A stretch of 64,000 nucleotides of DNA from Kitasatospora arboriphila. GTDB taxonomy: Bacteria; Actinomycetota; Actinomycetes; Mycobacteriales; Mycobacteriaceae. Position 1 is the stretch's first letter; every line of letters begins with the position of its first letter. The translations under genes and the position numbers were made by a program. Location: positions 1,054,001-1,118,000 of the forward strand of contig NZ_JNYV01000002.1 in assembly GCF_000717275.1 (NCBI RefSeq), in the 5' to 3' direction. Below, piece by piece: positions 58,243 to 64,000 of this stretch. The notes under the pieces were generated by a model, which worked only from the letters and a program-made list of their open reading frames with translations, ran no database searches and was not told the DNA's origin.

Positions 58243-58340
58243 TGTACGGCCAAAGTCACCGCTGATGCTGGCAGCAAAGCTCGCCCGGTGTCAAGCATTC
58301 GATTGACAAGGCGAAGGTGGCAGCGAAATATGGCCGTACA
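58243..58340. promoter_or_regulatory. Widely spaced 10-bp inverted repeat between divergent genes
   Basis: TGTACGGCCA (58243-58252) and TGGCCGTACA (58331-58340) are perfect inverted copies, 78 bp apart, in the MaoC/dehydrogenase promoter region. Each half contains an unequal TAC/GTA dyad. Possibly bound by the GntR protein encoded downstream. Confidence 0.55.
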
Positions 58341-58363
58341 AAGTTTCGGCCGACGGAGGGCAG

Positions 58364-59518
58364 ATGAAACACGACCTGAACGACGAAGAGGCTTTCCTGG
58401 TGAAGACGGTTCGCGACTTCGTCGATCGTGAGGTCAAGCCATCGGTTCGCGAGGTCGAGCACGCCAACGAGTACCCCGAGGCGTGGATCGAGCAGATGAA
58501 GCAGATCGGCATCTATGGGCTAGCCGTCGCCGAGGAGCATGGCGGCTCGCCGGTGTCCATGCCGTGCTACGCCCAGGTGACCGAGGAGTTGGCGCGCGGT
58601 TGGATGAGCCTGGCGGGGGCAATGGGTGGGCACACCGTGGTGGCCAAGTTGCTGTCCACGTTCGGAACAGAAGAGCAGAAGCGGCGGTACCTCCCGGTGA
58701 TGGCAACCGGCGAGCTCCGCGCAACGATGGCCCTGACCGAACCGGGTGGGGGATCGGATCTCCAAGCAATGGCGACGGTCGCAAAGGTCGATGGCGACGA
58801 CCTCGTGATCAACGGGTCGAAGACATGGATCAGCAACGCGCGACGTTCCGGACTCATCGCCTTGCTGTGCAAAACCGATCCGGCCGCGACCCCGCGTCAC
58901 CGGGGGATGTCGATCGTTCTGGTGGAACACGGACCGGGGCTTGTTGTTTCGCGGGACCTACCCAAGCTCGGTTACAAGGGCGTGGAGTCATGCGAACTGT
59001 CATTCGACAACTATCGGGCCTCGGCGTCGGCCGTCCTCGGAGGCACACCCGGTGCGGGTTTCGCCCAGATGATGAAGGGCCTGGAAACCGGGCGAATCCA
59101 GGTTGCCTCGCGCGCACTGGGTGTCGGCGCCGCGGCGCTCGAAGATGCGCTGGCATACGCGCAACAGCGGGAGAGTTTCGGCCAACCCATCTGGAAACAC
59201 CAGTCGATCGGTAACTACCTGGCAGACATGGCAACCAAACTGACCGCCGCCCGTCAGCTCACCCGGTACGCCGCTGAGAAGTTCGACTCCGGTGAGCGAT
59301 GCGATATGGAAGCCGGTATGGCAAAGCTGTTCGCGTCGGAGACGGCCATGGAGATCGCATTGAACGCGGTGCGGATCCATGGCGGTTACGGCTACTCCAC
59401 CGAGTATGACGTCGAGCGTTACTTCCGTGACGCACCGCTGATGATCGTCGGAGAGGGCACCAACGAGATCCAACGCAACGTCATTGCCGCTCAGTTGGTA
59501 TCGCGGGGCGGGTTATGA
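58364..59518 (+). CDS. Acyl-CoA dehydrogenase
   Basis: A 384-residue acyl-CoA dehydrogenase with ALTEPGGGSDLQAMATVAK and INGSKTWISNARRSG, and the C-terminal VGEGTNEIQRNVIA, where Glu364 is the base. The start is supported by the compact GGGCAGATG context and family alignment (MKHDLNDEEAFLVKTVRDFV). Divergent from the MaoC hydratase and followed by a GntR gene after 28 bp. Confidence 0.9.
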   Translation: MKHDLNDEEAFLVKTVRDFVDREVKPSVREVEHANEYPEAWIEQMKQIGIYGLAVAEEHGGSPVSMPCYAQVTEELARGWMSLAGAMGGHTVVAKLLSTFGTEEQKRRYLPVMATGELRATMALTEPGGGSDLQAMATVAKVDGDDLVINGSKTWISNARRSGLIALLCKTDPAATPRHRGMSIVLVEHGPGLVVSRDLPKLGYKGVESCELSFDNYRASASAVLGGTPGAGFAQMMKGLETGRIQVASRALGVGAAALEDALAYAQQRESFGQPIWKHQSIGNYLADMATKLTAARQLTRYAAEKFDSGERCDMEAGMAKLFASETAMEIALNAVRIHGGYGYSTEYDVERYFRDAPLMIVGEGTNEIQRNVIAAQLVSRGGL

Positions 59519-59546
59519 GGGTGCGCCCGTACCATCGCGGGGCTTC

Positions 59547-60287
59547 ATGACCGGAAAGAGGCGCGACGCCGAACCCGCGTATCAGGCGTTGGCAAGACAG
59601 TTGCGCCAGGACATAGCCGCAGGCAATTACGACAACGGCGTTCGTCTGCCCACCGAATTGGAACTGTCTGAACGCTATGAGGTCAGTAGGCAGACGGTAC
59701 GGCGAGCGTTCGTCGACCTGGTGGCCGCAGGCATCGTCTACCGCGTCCCGGGCAGAGGGACCTTCGTGAACGAAGCCGGTGGGCGCTATCTACGCCACCA
59801 AGGTTCGATCGAGGACCTGCTGAACCTATCGACCGACACCACGATGGAAGTCATGAGTGCTCTACAGCGCCGAATCGACGTCGAAGCGGCCAGCCGGCTA
59901 CGACTGGACAGCGACGTGGTCTATTCGGTGGTGTTCCGACGCTTCCACGAAGGCGTGCCTTTTGTGCTGACGACGGTGCACCTGCCCGAGGACACGGCCA
60001 GACTCATCCTCGATGCACCCGAGATGGCCACAGGCGCGGTCAGTACGTACACGGTGATCGGTCTGCTCGAGCCGTATCTATCGTCGCCGATCTCTGAGGC
60101 CGCGCAGTCGATCACAGTGGATACCGCCGATTCGTTCGATGTTGCGCACCTCGGGTGTCGCCCCGGCCATCCCGTTCTCCGCATCGACCGTCTTTACAGC
60201 GACGATGCCGGTGCCACCCGCGAACTCTCTGTAAGCCACTATCTCCCAGAGCATTACACCTATCGCGTCACACTGCAGCGCGTCTGA
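59547..60287 (+). CDS. GntR-family regulator, HutC subfamily (UTRA domain)
   Basis: A 246-residue regulator with a GntR winged helix (GVRLPTELELSERYEVSRQT, then VRRAFVDLVAAGIV) and a C-terminal UTRA ligand domain (YLPEHYTYRVTLQRV). ATG 59547 follows the dehydrogenase stop by 28 bp; the SD is weak. HutC regulators respond to small carboxylates, sugars or CoA-ester-derived acids. Likely regulates the divergent MaoC/dehydrogenase genes and possibly the convergent dehydrogenase operon. Confidence 0.88.
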   Translation: MTGKRRDAEPAYQALARQLRQDIAAGNYDNGVRLPTELELSERYEVSRQTVRRAFVDLVAAGIVYRVPGRGTFVNEAGGRYLRHQGSIEDLLNLSTDTTMEVMSALQRRIDVEAASRLRLDSDVVYSVVFRRFHEGVPFVLTTVHLPEDTARLILDAPEMATGAVSTYTVIGLLEPYLSSPISEAAQSITVDTADSFDVAHLGCRPGHPVLRIDRLYSDDAGATRELSVSHYLPEHYTYRVTLQRV

Positions 60288-60297
60288 GGTGCAAAAC

Positions 60298-61395
60298 TCA
60301 AAGGCCGGCCGCTTGTGCCAGTCGTCCCAGCGAATGGTGCGGCTGACCGATCAGCTGAGCGGTCCCATGTGCGCGCTTGAAGTACAGATGCGCGTCGTGC
60401 TCCCATGTGATGCCGATTCCGCCATGGAGCTGAATGGTCTCGGCGGCAATGTGGTTGAACGCGTCCGAGCAGTACACCCGGGCAGCGTCGGCGAGGGCAA
60501 GCGCCTCGTCGGTTCCGTTGACGAGTGCGTCGACGGCTGCGTAGGAGATCGAATGCGCAGTCTCGGTGAGTGCGTACATGTCGGCCATCCGGTGCTTGAG
60601 TGCCTGGAATGAGCCGATGACCCGCCCGAACTGTTTGCGCGACTTCGTGTATTCGACGGTCAGGTCGAGCGCTGCGCGAGCGGCCCCCACCTGTTCGGCG
60701 CTGATCGCGACGAATGCGGTCGCGCGGAGGTTGTCCACCAGATTCTCGGCCGTGGGGATGGCGATGGCATCGACATCCTCGAAGGTGACGGTTGTCAGCG
60801 GCCTCGTGGGGTCCATGGTGGGACGGGCTACTCGAGTGATGCCGTCGGCGTTCGCATCCACCTGATGCAGTGTGACGTGCTCACCCGAGCGGGCCAGGAC
60901 CAGCAACACGTCGGCGTATTCGCCGTCGAGCACGTAGTGGCTCGTTCCGGAGAGAATCCCGCTGCTCGCCTCCACTCCGGGTTCGTTCCAGCCGGTTTCG
61001 CCTGCCCAGCACAACGCGGCCACCTTCTCGCCCGATGCCAGGTCAGGAAGGGTGCGCGCGCAGGCGTCGTCGTCTCGGCTGAGGAGCAGGGCCTGCGTGG
61101 CGAGAACCGCAGAACCGAGCATCGGAACAGGGGAGAGGTGTTTGCCCAGTTCTTCGAGGACCACATGGGTTTCGGTGAGCGTGGCGCCGACACCGTCGAA
61201 CTGCTCCGGGATCGCCAGTGCGGCGACGCCGATCTGTTCGCACAGGGTGGACCACAGAGCCTGGTCGTGCCTGTTCTCCGACGACATCGCCGCTCGCACG
61301 CTTGCGGAGTCACCACTGCGGCGTAGCAGCGCAGCAACCGAATCACGAAGCGCGGATTGCTCTTCGGTGTCGATTCCGGGGGAGTAGATGCTCAT
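60298..61395 (-). CDS. Acyl-CoA dehydrogenase family protein (heteromeric FadE subunit)
   Basis: A 365-residue subunit beginning MSIYSPGIDTEEQSALRDSV. The C-terminal core KSRKQFGRVIGSFQALKHRM is intact; the C-terminal end LHGGIGITWEHDAHLYFKRA lacks the EGT motif, as in one subunit of alpha2beta2 FadE enzymes. The start overlaps the stop of the second dehydrogenase gene (ATGA), which is strong evidence for a heteromeric complex. Confidence 0.87.
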   Translation of the reverse strand: MSIYSPGIDTEEQSALRDSVAALLRRSGDSASVRAAMSSENRHDQALWSTLCEQIGVAALAIPEQFDGVGATLTETHVVLEELGKHLSPVPMLGSAVLATQALLLSRDDDACARTLPDLASGEKVAALCWAGETGWNEPGVEASSGILSGTSHYVLDGEYADVLLVLARSGEHVTLHQVDANADGITRVARPTMDPTRPLTTVTFEDVDAIAIPTAENLVDNLRATAFVAISAEQVGAARAALDLTVEYTKSRKQFGRVIGSFQALKHRMADMYALTETAHSISYAAVDALVNGTDEALALADAARVYCSDAFNHIAAETIQLHGGIGITWEHDAHLYFKRAHGTAQLIGQPHHSLGRLAQAAGL

Positions 61396-62366
61396 GCGCT
61401 GATCGACTCCAGAACTCGGGACCGGTGAACGGCCGGCGTACCCCACGCCGACAGCAGGGCTCGTGTCTTCGTCAGGTACAGGGACAGATCGTGCTCTTGG
61501 GTGTAGCCGATTGCGCCGAGCACCTGCAGGCCGACTCGGGATGCGAGGTAGGCGGCCTCTCCCGCGGCGACTTTCGCAGCTGACACATCGCGCGAGGCGA
61601 ATTGTGGTTCGGGTACTTGTCCTTCCAGGGTGAGTGCTGCTCCGTGCACGAGTGGCCGTGCCATCTCGACGGCGATCGCCACATCGGCGAGATGGTGTTT
61701 CACAGCCTGGAATGAACCGATTTCCCTGCCGAACTGCTTCCGCGTTTTCGCGTACTCGCTGGTGAGGGTGAGCATGGTCTGCGCGAGGCCGATGAGCTGC
61801 GCCGCCGTCGCCAGGGCGCCGAAGTCGAATGCGCGGGAGGCATCGACATCGGCCAGCCGTTCGCCGGCCTGCACGACCGAGAGCGTGCGGGCCAGATCCA
61901 CCGACGGGCGCGGGTCTGTACCCACCCCGGTGCTCAAGGTCGAGCCGTCGACGAGATAGGTCTGTTCGGCGACTTCCACATCGACTGCGAAAGGAACCTC
62001 GGGAGGCAGAGCCAGCGTGGCCAGTGCACCTTCTGCCAATGCGGCCAACGGTTCGGTCACTGAGGCATCGGCTAGCAGAACCGGTACTGCAGCAACAGTT
62101 TCGGCAACGGGCCCGGGCACTCCGTAACGGCCGAGTGTCTCGACCGCGACGACCATCTCGACGGCGCCGGCGCCCATGCCGCCGTTGTCGTCGGAGATCA
62201 GCAGTGCGTTGACGCCGGTCTCGGCCAGCCTCGACCACACCTTGCGCCCTGGTTCGAGGTCCCCGGTGTTCCACGCGCGAATCACCGCGGGGAGATCACT
62301 CTTGGCGAGCATGGCGTCGATCGACGACGCGAGATCGCGGTGCTCGTCTTCCAGCAGAAATCTCAT
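61392..62366 (-). CDS. Acyl-CoA dehydrogenase family protein, short subunit
   Basis: A 324-residue, shorter than usual subunit (normal about 380). N-terminal MRFLLEDEHRDLASSIDAML, C-terminal KTRKQFGREIGSFQAVKHHL and GAIGYTQEHDLSLYLTKTRA. No EGT motif. Abuts the 62367 gene directly (TAGATG) and overlaps the 61395 start. One of the two probably carries FAD and the other helps form the substrate site, as known for steroid-degrading FadE pairs. Confidence 0.87.
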   Translation of the reverse strand: MRFLLEDEHRDLASSIDAMLAKSDLPAVIRAWNTGDLEPGRKVWSRLAETGVNALLISDDNGGMGAGAVEMVVAVETLGRYGVPGPVAETVAAVPVLLADASVTEPLAALAEGALATLALPPEVPFAVDVEVAEQTYLVDGSTLSTGVGTDPRPSVDLARTLSVVQAGERLADVDASRAFDFGALATAAQLIGLAQTMLTLTSEYAKTRKQFGREIGSFQAVKHHLADVAIAVEMARPLVHGAALTLEGQVPEPQFASRDVSAAKVAAGEAAYLASRVGLQVLGAIGYTQEHDLSLYLTKTRALLSAWGTPAVHRSRVLESISA

Positions 62367-63542
62367 CTAGCGGTCCCCTCGCGGAAGTCCGAGCAGTCGT
62401 TCGGCGATCACGTTTCGCTGGATCTCGTTGGTACCGGCATAAATCGGCCCCGACAGTGAGAACAGGTACCCATCGGTCCAGTCGCCGGACGGGTGCCGAA
62501 GCGCAACTTCGGATTCCGGTCCCAACAGATCCAACGCTGTCTCGTGGGTTGCGATGTCCCACTGTGACCAGAACACCTTGTTGATCGACGATTCCATGCC
62601 CAGCTGTCCGCCCTCTGCCAGTCTGCTCACGGTGGCAAACGTGGACAGCTCATACGCCCGGGCACCGATCCACGCATCGGCCACGCGGTCGCCGAGACCG
62701 GCGCGCAGCCCGGGTGCGGTGTCGCCCCACAGGTTCAGCAGCCGGTCGGTGGTGGCAAGGAAACGGCCGGGGGAGCGGAGGGAGAGTCCACGTTCGTTGG
62801 CCGCGGTGCTCATGGCCACCTTCCAGCCGTTGTTCACCTCGCCGATCACTCCGGACTCGCCGGGCTGATCTGGATCGTCGGGAACAAAGACGTTCTCCAG
62901 GAACAGCTCTGCGAACCCTGGCTCGCCGTCGAGCTGATTGATGGGCCGCACGGTGACACCCTCTGCGCGCAGATCGAACATGAAGTAGGTGATCCCGCGG
63001 TGCCGAACCGAGTCGGGGTCGGAACGGAACAGGCCGAAACCCCAGTCCGCGAAGCTCGATCGTGAGCTCCAGGTCTTCTGACCGTTGAGCAGCCAGCCGC
63101 CTTCGGTACGAGTTGCGGTGGATCGCAGCGACGCGAGGTCGCTGCCGGCCTCGGGTTCGCTCCATGCCTGACCCCAGATGTCGTCGGCCCGTGCCATCCG
63201 CGGCATGATCCGTGTCAGCTGATCAGGGTGAGCATGTTCGAAAAGCGTTGGTGCCAACAGGAAGATGCCGTTCTGGCTGACTCGGCCCGGAGCCCCGCTG
63301 CGGTAATACTCTTCTTCGAAGATCAGCCAGTGCAGCAGCGGTGCGTCGCGACCACCGAACTCTTCGGGCCAGCTGACCACCGACATGCGGGCGTCGGCCA
63401 TGGTGGCCTCCCACTGTCGGTGCTGTTCGAAGCCTTCGGCGCTGTCCATGGACCGCAGCGGTTTTTGGGGAACGTTCTCGGACAGCCATCCCCGGACCTC
63501 GTCGCGAAAGGTGTTCGCCGCGTCGTCGAAGAGCAGATCCAT
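62367..63542 (-). CDS. Acyl-CoA dehydrogenase, FadE-type
   Basis: A 391-residue acyl-CoA dehydrogenase (AWSEPEAGSDLASLRSTATR; FAELFLENVFVPDDPD). The C-terminal position reads GPIYAGTNEIQRNVIA with Ala for Glu, but Glu250 in STAANERG matches the alternative base of the long-chain type. First intact gene of the dehydrogenase trio; its ATG overlaps the crotonase stop by one base (TGATG). Confidence 0.9.
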   Translation of the reverse strand: MDLLFDDAANTFRDEVRGWLSENVPQKPLRSMDSAEGFEQHRQWEATMADARMSVVSWPEEFGGRDAPLLHWLIFEEEYYRSGAPGRVSQNGIFLLAPTLFEHAHPDQLTRIMPRMARADDIWGQAWSEPEAGSDLASLRSTATRTEGGWLLNGQKTWSSRSSFADWGFGLFRSDPDSVRHRGITYFMFDLRAEGVTVRPINQLDGEPGFAELFLENVFVPDDPDQPGESGVIGEVNNGWKVAMSTAANERGLSLRSPGRFLATTDRLLNLWGDTAPGLRAGLGDRVADAWIGARAYELSTFATVSRLAEGGQLGMESSINKVFWSQWDIATHETALDLLGPESEVALRHPSGDWTDGYLFSLSGPIYAGTNEIQRNVIAERLLGLPRGDR

Positions 63543-64000
63543 CAGGACTCCTGCCTGGTAGCGCTGGACTTCATCGACTTGGCGTCCATGCCGCCCAAGG
63601 GGTCACCCTCGGGTGCTTCGGCATTGGCGCTGTGTGCGAAGTGGTGCCAGCCGAAGACCGAGTCCATCGCGTTTCGCATGCCCATCTGGTCTTCACAGAT
63701 GTTGACGGCCTTCTTGCACAACGCGAGTCCCAGCTGGGGCATCTCGGCAATGTTCCCGGCGATCTCGTCGACCTTCGCGGCCAGTTCGTCGCGGGGGACA
63801 ACGTGGTTGACCATGCCCCAGTCGAGGGCTTCCTTGGCTCCGAACCGCTGGCCGGTGAAAAGGATCTCCTTGGCGCGGCGTGGGCCGAGCACAAATGCGT
63901 GGGCGAAGTACTCGACCCCGGGGATGCCCATCCGGGCGACCGGGTCGGAGAAGAACGCGTCGTCCGATGCGACGATGAAGTCGCAGATCCAGGCCAGCAT
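63542..64000 (-). CDS. Enoyl-CoA hydratase/isomerase family protein, N-terminus outside window
   Basis: The last 152 residues of a crotonase-fold protein: ICDFIVASDDAFFSDPVARM, GIPGVEYFAHAFVLGPRRAK and the C-terminal helix region with RFGAKEALDWGMVNHVV. At the place of the second hydratase glutamate it reads SDPVARMG, so it may not be a classic hydratase. The N-terminus lies right of 64000. It is upstream of the dehydrogenase trio and in the same operon. Confidence 0.85.
   Translation of the reverse strand: MLAWICDFIVASDDAFFSDPVARMGIPGVEYFAHAFVLGPRRAKEILFTGQRFGAKEALDWGMVNHVVPRDELAAKVDEIAGNIAEMPQLGLALCKKAVNICEDQMGMRNAMDSVFGWHHFAHSANAEAPEGDPLGGMDAKSMKSSATRQES

Noticed and set aside
1..64000. 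tRNA, rRNA, CRISPR array, IS element or prophage
   Set aside because: Searched by eye on both strands for tRNA-like arms, repeated spacers, transposase motifs and integrases; none was found. A dedicated tRNA/repeat search could still reveal a missed small element.

Overview
The window is high-GC, densely packed DNA with many GTG starts, 4-bp ATGA/GTGA gene overlaps, leaderless-looking promoters and a large set of acyl-CoA dehydrogenases. NmtR-, CmtR-, FadE25- and LprQ/LdtMt5-like proteins point to a mycolic-acid actinobacterium (Mycobacteriales, of Gordonia/Rhodococcus/Williamsia type). Genus is inference; there is no rRNA or tRNA here to settle it. No insertion sequence, prophage, CRISPR array or tRNA was seen.

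Layout. (1) 1-8.5 kb: a CoA-thioester catabolic cluster with thiolase, DUF35 partner, crotonase, acyl-CoA dehydrogenase, two NTF2-fold proteins, an MDR reductase, an MFS transporter and an OYE-type dienoyl-CoA reductase. Its promoters share a palindrome, TGAACTAAGTTCA or close variants, which suggests one regulon whose repressor lies outside the window. (2) 8.6-10.5 kb: a TetR regulator divergent from a FadE25-like dehydrogenase, with two operators 21 bp apart. (3) 10.5-22.3 kb, all on the minus strand: FAD oxidases, an MHS-type transporter, a PucR regulator, an esterase/amidohydrolase pair and a 1150-residue SARP/AfsR-like regulator. (4) 22.4-27 kb: an L,D-transpeptidase, then a FecCD-type metal/metallophore ABC importer and a methyltransferase, each preceded by a similar Fur/Zur-like site. 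(5) 27.2-31.4 kb: nmtR divergent from a P1B-4 ATPase (ctpJ-like), then an MFS pump with a second ArsR sensor.

(6) 31.4-39.5 kb: a stand-alone ClpC-N-domain/HTH protein with two near-identical palindromes built into its promoter, a lipoprotein lipase, a MerR/SDR pair, a hydrolase/TetR pair, a small LuxR-type protein, an amino-acid permease and a remnant of a FAD-linked oxidase. (7) 39.5-48.8 kb: an acyl-CoA dehydrogenase, a Tat-exported flavoprotein, a TetR/MpaB-like oxygenase operon, a RidA/HxlR pair, a YjbR remnant, a second L,D-transpeptidase, and cmtR with a CDF-like transporter. (8) 48.8-51.4 kb: a MocR regulator with a YczE-like membrane protein, and a DUF4287 protein. (9) 51.5-64 kb: a ring-cleavage and CoA-dependent catabolic island with TetR, P450, class A flavin monooxygenase, FAH-fold hydrolase and extradiol dioxygenase in a chain of ATGA overlaps, then a MaoC hydratase, four acyl-CoA dehydrogenases, a GntR regulator and a crotonase cut by the window edge.

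The overall picture is a metabolic accessory region: two oxidative catabolic islands at the ends, with metal homeostasis, cell-wall cross-linking and many one-component regulators between. The strongest new leads are regulatory: the five-site palindrome regulon, the double palindrome with an embedded promoter at 32.1 kb, and the Zur-like site pair.
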